A stretch of 64,000 nt of DNA from Alviniconcha marisindica (taxonomy: Eukaryota > Mollusca > Gastropoda > Provannidae): positions 560,001 through 624,000 of the forward strand of contig JABMCL010003054.1 in NCBI GenBank assembly GCA_018857735.1, in the 5' to 3' direction. Shown here piece by piece: positions 34,535 through 46,285 of this stretch; positions within the stretch are counted from its first letter, which is position 1, and the number at the start of each line of letters is the position of its first letter. Made by a program: the position numbers and the translations under genes. Under the pieces are notes generated by a model that had not been told where the DNA came from, searched no databases, and saw only the letters and a list, made by a program, of their open reading frames with translations.

Positions 34535-35006
34535 AAGCTAGATCATTGAACTTTCTTTCTTCTTCTTTTTTCAAAGAAACTTTCTCCATTAGTGATTATT
34601 GGACACAGTATGTGGACAGACATGGGCTGCATTTGCCGATCTAGATTTGTGTTGACTGATTTTGTTTAATATTGTATGATCCACAGATTGTATTTTGAAA
34701 GGTCAGATCTTCAGAATTGAAATCCAGTGTTCTATCATTCTATGTGTACGTAATGGTACTGGTGTGTATCTGGAAGTAGCAGCAGTTACACTAAAATAGG
34801 TGTGTAGACAGCTAGACCTGAGTGTGGTGGTATACATGTAAAATAATGGTGTACCAGGGGTTATGAACTACATTTGTGGATGCTGGTTTCCTGCTGGGGT
34901 TTACTGGTTGCTGATGCGGGGCCACTGCAAGTGCCAGTCTCTGTGGTTGTGAGCAGCCATGGCTGCACCACTTCATGCTGCACTGAACGCTTTGGACCTT
35001 CTTTGC

Positions 35007-35315
35007 TATCATTGGCGGGAGCTGCCACAAGTATCATTTTTGTCGTGACAAACGTTTTGTTGCAACAAACACGACTTTTGTCATGACAAACATAATTTTG
35101 TCGCATTAAAGTTTAGTCGCAACAAGCTTACTTTTGTCGCAACAAACATGTATGCTTGTGTTTGTCGTGACAAATACTTGTCACGACAAAACTTGACACG
35201 ACAAAAAATTTTTTTTGTGAAAAACGTTTTTTTGCGACGAGCCTACTTTTGTCGCAACAAAAGACGTGTTTTGTCACAACTAAAATGATACTTGTGGCAG
35301 CTCCAGCCAATGATA
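35007..35315. mobile_element. 309-bp MITE packed with TTGTCGYRACAA palindromes
   Basis: Ends TATCATTGGCGGGAGCTGCC and GGCAGCTCCAGCCAATGATA are inverted, and the TIR continues through CACAAGTATCATTTT for about 40 bp with few mismatches. A 6-bp direct repeat CTTTGC flanks it (35,001-35,006 and 35,316-35,321). The interior is almost entirely repeats of a 12-14-bp palindrome of the type TTTGTCGTGACAAA or TTTGTCGCAACAAA. Confidence 0.85.
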
Positions 35316-35614
35316 CTTTGCAACACTTGATGGAGATTTTTTACAATAAAAATGCAGGTGAAAGGTGCCCGAGTTGAAATTTGTTGTTGAAGTAGTTGCT
35401 CAAGCAAGCAGTCGTGATTGGTGCTTCTGTTTTGTTGTTTTTTGTGTGTGTGTTGCTGTTGCTGCTTTTTCTTGGTGGGTGGGGACGGGGAGGGGGGCAA
35501 AGAAGTGTAGAAAGTATCCATGTGTGTGTGTGTACATAGCTGTGTTATGCTGTTCTTTGGGTTGGTGTGTTTTCACTATTGGTATATATTTTTAGATAAG
35601 TACATAATGGTGGT

Positions 35615-35795
35615 GGTGAAGTGTTGCTTAATGTCCTCAGATGTCAGTTGACATATTAGGGACAAGTTGTGACCAATGCCGAAGCACGGTTCAATAATTC
35701 TTTACGTCCACAGAAACCAGGAGGCTCGTTAGGACGGACAGCTCAGGACGGCCACCTCGACTCTCACGCAGCTCCTGAACTATGAAGAGTACATA
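35615..35795 (-). repeat. Family C copy
   Basis: Reverse complement of the 6,785 copy from TGCTTAATGTCCTCAGATGT to CGCAGCTCCTGAACTATG, with few differences. Confidence 0.85.
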
Positions 35796-35890
35796 ATAAT
35801 AATAATAACTCTTATATAGCGCTATACCCCGTCAAAATTTACAAGCTCGAGCGCTGTACATTATCAACATCAAAATCCACTTGACAATCA
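35796..35890. repeat. (AAT)n plus GCGCT-type dispersed repeat scrap
   Basis: AATAATAATAATAACTCTTA then TATAGCGCTATACC resembles the left ends at 48,465, 56,555 and 58,625. These are probably tails of SINE family A. Confidence 0.5.
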
Positions 35891-36182
35891 AAAAAGCACC
35901 AGTACTATAAATACATACATCAATATCAAAATGACAACAACAACAAAAATTGTCATGACAAAACAAAACATTTTTATTTATTTCACGATATGGATGATAT
36001 GCTCTCTCTCTCCTTCTCACTCGCACACGCACACATGCACACATGTGAAACTGCCCTTCTCATAATCAAAAAAGACATATATATGCATGTAAAACATGCA
36101 GAGTAGGGAATGTATACTACCACTAGCATCAGAACTAGATACATCATGGGGGGGAGGTTGGGGGGCGGGGGGGTCAAATCAG

Positions 36183-36965
36183 TGCAAATTCCATGGGCCA
36201 TTATTATTAGTAAAATTACAGTATTAGGCGTACAATATTGGTGCAAAAATTAAAAGTGATTCAGGAGATATGGAATTTATTCTTGTTCCATAAATCTTGA
36301 ATCACTTTCAATCTTTTGTATTTGAATGTGGTACAGTGAACTGTCGTGCTGCACTCAGCATTGTGCAAAGTCTGGCAAACATTTTTTTTTTTAAATAACT
36401 AATTACAATTAAAGTATTTCTACAACACAAAATCTTGCATGCAAAGACTATTCTAAGCACATTACACATGTATGCCACACACAGGCACTCACACGTGCAC
36501 AAGTATACATCGCTGCACATAATTTACAGCCAATTAGTAATAAACAGGGACTTTTGGCAGAGGGAGTTTATCAGATCTGATAGCAGCACAGTGTGAAAAA
36601 CCTGGCAATTTAAAATAATAAAAACTTAATCGCTGAACACATATAGACATGTATTTACAATGAAGATTGGCAAAACGGGGGTACGGATAGGTCTCCAACT
36701 GACACTGAAACAATAACACACAAGCATACACACAGTAACATACCCAGAACTGATAGGAAAGAACTTGAGGGAAAAAGCAAAATAAACAAAAAACCCAGTG
36801 GTGTAAATATGTGCAAATTCCATGGGCTATTAGTATTACTATTAGTAGTATTACAGTACTAGGCCTACAATATCAGTGCAAACTCTATCGCCAATGGCTG
36901 TATTAGTATTACTATTAGTCAATGAAAACTCCACGGCCAATTACTATTTGGCCGACGATATAAGT
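36183..36965. repeat. Diverged ~65-90-bp repeats around GTGCAAATTCCATGGGCYAT
   Basis: Three copies, at about 36,183-36,245, 36,811-36,875 and 36,876-36,965, share GCAAATTCCATGGGC (or a variant), TTACAGTA-TAGGC and TACAATAT. The sequence between the first two is unique. Confidence 0.6.
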
Positions 36966-37129
36966 GCAACCTCTGTATCCTATATTATTAATAATAATAA
37001 TTTACTACGTCGCCCTGTCTCACAGGAGCCCGGAGTGCTTAGGCTTTCGGATACGCTCATTTCATCACACACACACACAGTATTTTATTATTCCATGGCC
37101 TATTAAAATGGCAATGGCCAGACTTCAGC

Positions 37130-37210
37130 ACCCACACTCCGAACACCGCTTTCCGGCACCTGCCTCCAGAAGGAAGGATGTCGTAAACCAGTGTTTGGAG
37201 TTTGTTCAGC
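37130..37210 (-). repeat. Dispersed repeat fragment, inverted copy of 926-1,000
   Basis: CACTCCGAACACCGCTTTCC, GGCACCTGCCTCCAG and AAGGATGTCGTAAACCA are the complement of the block at 926-1,000. Confidence 0.7.
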
Positions 37211-37739
37211 ACCTTCTTTGAAGTCACGCTTCAGTTCACACACAAACTGGGCCAACATCACTGGGTCGTCGCGCCCATGGCCACAGCATTTCGGTCCCGT
37301 GACCAAAAAATTACAATAAATAAAAAAAGAATACTGGGTACGGAAGATATAAAATAAAGAAACAACAAAACAAACAAACACTCAAAAGTAAACATCACTT
37401 GCGAAAGTGACACCGTGCGTGTACTGTCCGGGCCGGCTTTGTTTTCTTTAAAATATTTCTCGTTTCGGACTAAAATTCCGGCCGACTCCGCGCCTGATCT
37501 ACAGTATAATTAATCTGGGTTTTCTCTTCTGCATCTGGACTTCAAAATTTAAACGGAAGTGTTTAAGTTTAGCCAGGCGAAGGGCTTTGGGCCAAACAAT
37601 AAAGTTAGGTCACGTGCCTATGCTTGAAGCAACGATCTTTGCTGGAAGGCACAAGTTTGGACATGAAATTTCCTGCGGGGTCAAGTTGTTCTCTTCGTGC
37701 TTGTGACGTCACATCTCCGAAACGATAGCCTTTGTTAAG

Positions 37740-37921
37740 CAATAATAATCACAGCGAAATTAAAATGGCGTTGAAGTTACATGAGATAGTGTCCGAATAA
37801 AGTTATCATTATTCGCATACTATTCCGTCATTGTTTTATTTGACACATTTCTGCTGTTGCCGGAAGCGAAGATAACTCTTGCAAGCAAGAACGCGCCTGA
37901 AATTCAGCTGCGAAGGCAGAC
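37740..37921 (+). promoter_or_regulatory. Possible caspase promoter and 5' UTR exon
   Basis: CCGGAAGCG (ETS-type core motif) at about 37,860 is followed by a segment that could end at CAGACAG with a GTTTGT donor at about 37,922. It lies about 3.6 kb upstream of the CARD exon on the same strand. There is no direct evidence linking the two. Confidence 0.25.
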
Positions 37922-37924
37922 AGG

Positions 37925-39360
37925 TTTGTTGTTTGAAAGCTTGAAGTTCACTAAAACACCTAGATCTAATCATACTAAAGATGTAGTTTTAGATAGCAGC
38001 GTCCATTTTTGTTGCTGTTGTTGGTTTTTCCTCAGATTTTCATACTTTGATGAAAATTTGACTGGTACTTCAGTAGTCTCAGACCAGCGTCTCTGTTCAG
38101 ACTGAATCGCGGTGGTCGACCAGTTGTACAACTTACCACGCTTGGCCTCTGTTTGTGCTTGTTGAACTTGTAGAACTTGAAATTCATAAGGTCTGTAGAC
38201 CCTATGCTTTAGTGTGTGCGACGGCCTTCCTCTCTTTGCAATGCTTCTTGTAGCTGAACCAACTTTAAGTTCACTTGATCGAAACATCCTCGGTGTAGTA
38301 CTAGTAGACTAGTACAGTAGTAGTACTCATTGCCATTGCGGCATTGGTCAGAGTTACATTACTTAAACAGTCCGAAGTCATTTAGGTGTCGATACCACAA
38401 TCTCCAACCAGTCTGAACACTGGCCCTGAGCTCTCAAATCAAGACGAACAAAGGCAAGACCCCCCTTCTTCCCCTCACTTTTTACAAACTGTACCATAAT
38501 TATTATTGCTGTTACGCTTACACTTACAGTTACAGTGCTAGTTGTGGAATGTTGCCCAAACTACTTTGCTTTGTATAAATGCCTAATGGGCTATGGGCTC
38601 CAGTTTGGAGAAACAGCACATAAAAAGTACATTATTATAAAGGAGTATTATTTAAAATTCCAAACTGTGTGTAAAAACTGTAACTGTAAGATTCACTCCT
38701 TTAAATTTTGTAATCTTTATTTTAGGGTGTGAATACCATTTGAAAATGTGCCTAGTGCATGAGACCTTCAATGCTTCATAACTTTTTCACACTATTCACA
38801 GTGATGTAAATAAATAGCCTGGAAACTCAGCTAGGCTCCTCAGTCATCTGTGGAAACTTGATGCCAACAGGCCAGTTTCTGACAGTAGCCTAAGTGTGTT
38901 ATATCAGTCATAAGGCTATGTGTTCATTGGTTGCCATTTTCTCCAAATTCAGCCAGATTCTTCCACAATTAAACATGCTGCCAAGATGTGTTCTTTGCAG
39001 CAAATGGGGCTTAGAGTAAGACAGAGTGAGAGTGTGGTTACCGAGTGGTCAAAAGTGAAAACAGCATTGGCAGAAGTGAGGAGAATAAAGATGGACCGGC
39101 AGAAATTGATACTAGTGTTCCAAATTCTACCGACTGAAAACGAAAGAAAAATCTGTCAAGTGAACAAGATGTGAAAGTCAAGTCTTAACTTCACAGTGCA
39201 AAACTTCAGTCTCCTGTCAAAGTGCCTGGCTCAGTGAGTTTGACTGATTGTATTTCAGCAAAGAGACCAAGACATCAAAAATACGTGCTACAAAGTAACA
39301 AAAAGGATCCAGTCACTTATTCAGAATCACATGTGACATGAGTGTGCAGTAAATCCGCTT
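37925..39360. other. Non-coding, no gene seen
   Basis: Short open frames at 37,857-38,105 and 38,920-39,174 have no recognisable domain. The latter's Lys/Arg-rich end is not followed by a donor that I can support. Confidence 0.4.
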
Positions 39361-39745
39361 GAGAGCTGTAGACATAAGTAAGTAACTTGGTGTTTTACAC
39401 CCAGTCCGCCATTATGGTTAAACATCAGGGCAGTGAGAGCTGCAGACATAAGTAAGTAACTTGGTGTTTTACACCCAGTCCGCCATTATGGTTAAACATC
39501 AGGGCAGTGAGAGCTGCAGACATAAGTAAGTAACTTGGTGTTTTACACCCAGTCCGCCATTATGGTTAAACATCAGGGCAGTGAGAGCTGCAGACATAAG
39601 TAAGTAACTTGGTGTTTTACACCCAGTCCGCCATTATGGTTAAACATCAGGGCAGTGAGAGCTGCAGACATAAGTAAGTAACTTGGTGTTTTACACCCAG
39701 TCCGCCATTATGGTTAAACATCAGGGCAGTGAGAGCTGTAGACAC
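39361..39745. repeat. 74-bp tandem repeat, 5.2 near-identical copies
   Basis: The unit starts GAGAGCTGYAGACATAAGTA and includes GGTGTTTTACACCCAGTCCG. Copies start at 39,361, 39,435, 39,509, 39,583, 39,657 and a partial at 39,731. The GTTTTACACCCAGTC core is the dispersed GACTGGGCATAAAACAC motif seen at 13,365 and 41,435. Confidence 0.95.
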
Positions 39746-39759
39746 AGACTGAGACTAAA

Positions 39760-41400
39760 GAGGTCTTGTAATGAAAGAGTGTATCATGTAGGCTTCATAG
39801 CTTCATCTTCAACTATGAATATGATTTCAGCCCACTTCTTCTACAGGGAGGTCTTGTGGTGATGGAGTGTATCAAAAACTATCATGTGTGATTCTGTGAT
39901 TTCAGCCCATTTCTCCATTCTATGATTTTAGCCCATTTCTCCAACAGAAAGGTCTTGTAATAATGGAGTGTATCATGTAGGCTTCATAGCTTCACCTTCA
40001 ACTATGAATATGATTTCAGCCCACTTCTCCCACAGAGAGGTCTTGTACTAAGCTGTAGTGATGGAATGTATCATGTGTGATAACTATGATTTCAGCCCAT
40101 TTCTCCTACAGAAAAGTCTTGTACTTGTAGCACTTGATGGAATGTATCATGTGTGATAACTATGATTTCAGCCCATTTCTCCTACAGAAAAGTCTTGTAG
40201 CACTTGATGGAATGTATCATGTCTGATTCTATAGACTGTGATTTCAGCCCATTTCTCCAACAGCAAAGTCTTGTACTTGTAGCACTTGATGGAATGTATC
40301 ATGTGTGATAACTATGATTTCAGCCCATTTCTCCTACAGAAAAGTCTTGTAGCACTTGATGGAATGTATCATGTCTGATTCTATAGACTATGATTTCAGC
40401 CCATTTCTCCAACAGCAAAGTCTTGTACTTGTAGCACTTGATGGAATGTATCATGTCTGATTCTATAGACTATGATTTCAGCCCATTTCTCCTACAGAAA
40501 AGTCTTGTACTTGTAGCACTTGATGGAATGTATCATGTGTGATTCTATAGACTATGATTTCAGCCCACTTCTACAGACAGAGCTCTTGTAATGATGGAGT
40601 GTACTATCGTACATGTTTCTATGATTTTAGCCCACTTCGCCTGCAGAGGTCTTGTAATGATGGAGTGTACTGTCAAGTATCATACATGTTTCTGTGATTT
40701 CAGCCCACTTTTCCTACAGACAGAGGTCTTGTAATGATGGAGTGTACTATCATACATGTTTCTATGATTTTAGCCCACTTCTCCTGCAGAGGTCTCGTAA
40801 TGATGGAGTGTACTGTCAAGTATCATACATGTTTCTGTGATTTTAGCCCACTTCTCCTACAGACAGAGGTCTTGTAATGATGGAGTGTACTTTCATACAT
40901 GCATGTTTCTATGATCTCAGCCCACTTCTCCAACAGATAGAGGTCTTGTTGTAATGATGGAGTGTACTTTCATACATGTATGATGTATGATTCTGTCATA
41001 TCAGCCCACTTCTCCAACAGATAGAGGTCTTGTTGTAATGGTAGAGTGAACTTTCATGTATACATGTATGATTCTATGATTTCAGCCCACTTCTCCATCA
41101 GGGAGGTATTGTAATGATGGAGTGTACTTTCATACATGTATGATGTATGATTCTATGATATCAGCCCACTTCTCCAACAGATAGAGGTCTTGTTGTAATG
41201 ATGGAGTGTACTTTCATACATGTATGATTCTATGATATCAGCCCACTTCTCCAACAGATAGAGGTCTTGTTGTAATGGTGGAGTGTACTTTCATGTATAC
41301 ATGTATGATGTATGATTCTATGATTTCAGCCCACTTCTCTAAATAGAGAGAGGTCTTGTAATGATGGAGTGTACTATAAGTATCATACATGATTTCAGCC
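39760..41400. repeat. ~70-85-bp minisatellite upstream of caspase exon 1
   Basis: About 20 degenerate copies carry AGGTCTTGTAATGATGGAGT, GTAC-TTCATACATGTATGAT and GATTTCAGCCCACTTCTCC-ACAG. Each copy therefore has a pyrimidine stretch ending in CAG directly before GAGGTCTTGT. The first coding exon region (TTTTTGCAG at about 41,478, ACTGAAAGAGGTCTTGCAAA) shares this junction. Confidence 0.85.
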
Positions 41401-41546
41401 CAAAATCACCCTGATATAACCGCACTGGTTGACTGGGCATAAAACACTAATTTACGTACTTACTTACATTTTTGCAGACAGAGACTGAAAGAGGTCTTGC
41501 AAACAGCACGAGGGGTCTACAGGAGTACCCTACCATATCTCGCTGA

Positions 41547-44500
41547 ATGGATCCAGCGGACAAGGAGCTGTTGATTCTGCGGCGACCGGAACTGGTTGAG
41601 AACGTTGATGTCACCAATGGCCTCTTCACTCATCTCCTCTCACGCAAAGTGCTCAACAAGCGCATGGTGCAAACTATCACAGTGAGTAGAATCAACACAC
41701 GAGGGAGTTAACTGACTCTCAAAAGACGTCACACAAACACAACAACAAAGACCTGAGTCGCCTTCAGTAACTCTCACATGGCATGCAAGTAAATAATAAT
41801 AATAATATTAATAAAGGGGATTTCTCCACCAGAGGCACATCCGCTCTGGGCCTCATTCTGTTTTAGATTTCAGAATAGTCAAGACGTCTGCTGAGGATGA
41901 TAACTTTCTAAGGGAGGGTCAGGGATGCGTGAACCTAATGATTTTTATTTAATTTGAGAGTTTTTATGTTCTGGTTTGACAGAGAAAGCATTATTCCAGG
42001 TAATTTTGGGTTTGCTATTAGTGTATGCAGATTGAGAGAAAGGGGGTGTATGTCTGAGAATGTGTATGTGCATGTGGTTCATGACTTAGAATTATTGAGA
42101 TATGCTCTTCGTTGTGCGATCGAACGACAGCTTTAATTTCCCGCTGGTATATTGTTGGTATTGGTATTATCACCGTGAGTAGGCTTCAGTTTCTGACGGA
42201 ACTGTCCATTTGCTGTCATGAGTGTCAGTTTATTCTGCTGGTCACTCAGGTAGTGTCTTCCCGTTTTTCTGTCTTTAAATTTATTTTTTAATTAAAAAAT
42301 TCAAAATACTTTATATAATATCAGTGATTTAAAGGTGAAGTTTTTTGCTTAATAAGTTTTTCTTTCTTGCTTATGAATTATCTATAAATTAGTTATCCAG
42401 AAAACGTAGAGAATGTCCAAATATTTTCATTTGCAGACATCACTTATTTATTTTGTGAATATTAATTTATGCAGTAGGACTAGCAGTAGTTATTTTGCCT
42501 TGAATTTGAGCTCACTCTCTACTTGTGAGTAAAAAGCAGACAAATGTTGGCTCATGATGTACACTTCTCCTAGTCCTGTACATGCTGGTCTTCTTCTTTG
42601 TTTGTTTGGTGTTGTCTAATATGACTGTGATGTGAACTGCCATAAAATAAAACATTCGACATTGGATTGGTCTTGTTCATGTCAGAGATGCTGTCTGGCA
42701 AACTTAAAATGGCCACACCTGTGGCCATGTTTTTGTGACTCTCAAAAGAGTCGAAAGTCAGATGTTGATTTTCAACAAACTGGACCACAGACTGATTGAT
42801 TGTCTTTCCCAGAGGAGGGGGAAGGGGGGGGTGTCTTTTTATTTTTTTTAAATTTCAGTCCATTCCACATCTACCAACTGGGCTTATAATGCTTCTCATT
42901 TGGGGACCCCTTTGAAGTAACCTGATTTTCATATAAATTACAGTATCTCCCACTTGTACAGTACCTTGTTGTGTTGTATAATCTATAAGCTACATGCCTT
43001 TTGCGCAAGTATTTGTTATGTTCTGCTGTAAAGCGCCAAGAAAAGAATTTTGTCTGAAGGGGTTCCACAATGCTAAGGTAACTAACAGGTTTTTAAGACA
43101 GACGGTGACAGAATTTCGAAGATGTGTGACTTCACGTGCATGCACCTCCCAGTCTTCAGTGCATGCAGAGCATGCTGTGCATGACATCATCACGACCACG
43201 CCTACGGATTCCAGGTGCTGCTGAAAAACCCACCCAAAAAAAACCCAGTTTGGTTTCAGAGCTTTTTCCAGCTCTGCCTCCAAGCCCTGGAATGCTCTAC
43301 CACAAACAGTCGGGGAAGCACACTCCTTGGTGGCATTTCTCAAATGTCTGAAAACCCACCTGCTCTCTGAATGACTTTTGCACCATGTGTCTGGGGGGGG
43401 GGGGGGGTTCTATAGATTAATTATAAGTTTCTATTCTCCCCCCCCCAACTTTCATTGCATCAAGTTAATGAAATCATGTGCTATAAAAGTGGACGTCATC
43501 GTCATCATCAAGCATAGTTCAGGAGCTGTGTGAGAGTCGAGGTGGCCGTCCTGGGCTGTCCGTCCTAACGAGCCTTTTGGTTTCCGTGGACGTAAAGCTA
43601 TATTGAACCATGCTTCGGCATTGGTCTCAGCTTGTCCCTAATATGTCAACTGACATCTGAGGACATTAAGCAACACTACCTACCTCCCTACCATCATCAC
43701 GACATGGTTTTGGTTCCCTGTTTTTCAGTACAACAACCCTCCAGATAGACAGGTGGAGGAGCTGCTGGACCTGCTTCCGAAGCGAGGTCCAAACGCCTTC
43801 AAGCTTTTCTGTGACTCCCTCGTCGCCACTGACCAGCAAGATGTCGTGACGAACATTCTTCAGAAGAAGGACGGTGTGGAAACATCTTCGTCCTCTTCCT
43901 CACTGGCAGCCGCGTCAGTGCCAGCATCACCTCTGCCAGACGCTGTTGCAGAAACAGCGGATGTTTCTCTTCCTGGTGGCGTCCCGGTGGCATCTGCCTC
44001 ATCATCAGCACCTGTTTTAGGTTCATCACCATTGCCTGCATCAGTTCAGGCATCATTTTTGTCAGCCTCTGATCCATCATCCCTTGATCCGTTGCTAACC
44101 AGCTCTCCCACCACCCCTCACAAACGTAAGCCAGTGAAAAGTGCCAGAGAAGCTTCTGAGCACGACGACAAATCCCATTTAGCCAGCCCGTCAGAAACAG
44201 ACAGCTCATCAGTGAAACGTATTTGCACAGACTCTGGCTCAGTGATATGCATCCGCGGTGACAACGAACATGTGATCAAGATTTATAGCCCACAGCAGGC
44301 GGACAAGAAGGGGAATCACTCTCAAGACAAACATGTGTTCGAATCTAGTAATCCTCAGAGATCTTTTGCAATTCCAAAGCTCCTACCTGGCGGTGAAGCA
44401 ACAGCAAATCAAGGTGCATGCAGGACGGATGAAATTCGTTACGTCATGAAGCACTTCATTCAGAACGAGAGAGATGAGGATAGGCGGCAGGCCGAAAATG

Positions 44501-45607
44501 TTCGCCTTGCCACGTCCATGCTGTCAAATCTCCCACAAGAGTATCTGAAACTGCTGTCGACCAGTCAGCCCTCCCTGTCCAAGATGACAAGGGACGAGGA
44601 CTTTTCTCACGATCTGTTGAGCGAGAGGCTTTCTCGTTGTGACTCCGCAGGTAAGATATATGTGCAATATGTGTTTTGGTCTGCTGTGATGTGGGATATA
44701 TATATAATGTTCAGCCACATATTTAGTTTTTCTGATGAGGTAATAAAGTAATCTTGAACTTAGATATGTGTGTGTGTGCATGTATGAAGTAGTACAGTAC
44801 TCCTGTACATGTGAAACAATGGTTGACATTTTGGTATAAGCAGAAAAATAGTATGCCTGTGAAAAGATAAGTGACATCTAGTTGACAGCAATTAAAAAAG
44901 TCAGTTATTAAAGAAAAATTGAAACAGCTATGTTGCACTGAGTGAATTCTGTCAGTATGGTATCACTGTCAGTTTGTTTAGCGTAAGAAGTTAAGTGATT
45001 GTAACTCACCTCGAAAAGAGGTCTAGATTGTCTCAGATTTATTTCTCCCTAGGACTCTGTACAGAGGATTCACATTAAGGGTATTGAACTGGATAAAGGC
45101 AGACTATTGCTGTGTTTATACAGGAAATAAACGATATATTCATGATTATTCTGGAGAAGAGCAATCCGTAATTGATTGGACCTGCCTAGTGTTATTCCGT
45201 TTGGTCGTGTTTCATTTTGCTTCTTTGCCATGGGCTAATGGGAAAAGAATTGATATGGCATTTCTACAGTCACTTTTACCTTATCAGATAATGAAGTAAC
45301 TATGTGTTTTGCCTGTGGCAAAGTGGCCTGCATTTGCTTTTTCGCAAGGGAGGTAAGCGGCAAGGTCAGTGGGTGCACAGTGAAGATGGGTACAGTGAGT
45401 TATACTATAATAATAATTGTGGTAATTTCTATCGCACCATATCTCACCAGCAAGGGTGAGCTCACCACACTCTACAGGATCAACAATAACATATATATAT
45501 ATTAAAAACTCAAAAATAATCAATTATCGAGTCATAATATTTATATCATATTCCTCAAAAATAATTATGGAGTCATAATATTTATATTGTATTCCTCGCA
45601 TGCACAC

Positions 45608-45681
<74 letters not shown>

Positions 45682-46222
45682 GAAATGTAACAAGGGGTGA
45701 GAGAGGAAAGTAAGAAGACAGAATTTGAAATCACTTGTGGTATTGTTTGTAGAGGAGAGTTTTTAAAGCAGTTTTGAAGGTGTAGGAGGATTGAATGTGA
45801 ATATGTAGTAGACTGATAGCTATTGTTAGATGATTCTGGCATTTTGACTTTGTATTATTTATGTTTGTGATTTGGTCAAGCTGAGTGCTTGGAAAGTGCA
45901 TACAATTTGGGCAACTGATGTCATGAACACAGGTGATACACTTGCAGATACCATGGAAACAAGAAAGCCCAAAGACCTGAGACTTGATGCCAACAAAAAG
46001 CCTGGTATGGTTTTATTGGGTTTTTGTGTAGGATGCATATAATAGGACTTCTTACAAATAATATGAGGTTTTAATTTATTTTATTGGAAACGGAATCTCA
46101 CCTTGCTGTTAACAAAATCCTGTTTCTATCAAAATGCTTGATGCTCCCCCTCCCCCCTCCTCCCTCCCCCCCACTTTACAGATGTGCTGTGTGTGTGTGT
46201 GTCTGTGCATAATATATATATA

Positions 46223-46285
<63 letters not shown>

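Noticed and set aside
39361..41400. CRISPR-like array
   Set aside because: Repeats are contiguous with no unique spacers, and this is an animal genome. The same holds for the other arrays.
43030..43351. ORFs of 71-117 codons on both strands
   Set aside because: They overlap a decayed LINE C-terminal fragment in caspase intron 1.
44651..44751. Extension of caspase exon 2 to a stop codon
   Set aside because: The GCAG|GTAAGA donor at 44,650 is strong, phase matches the next exons, and the extension has no caspase similarity. A short CARD-only isoform by intron retention remains possible.
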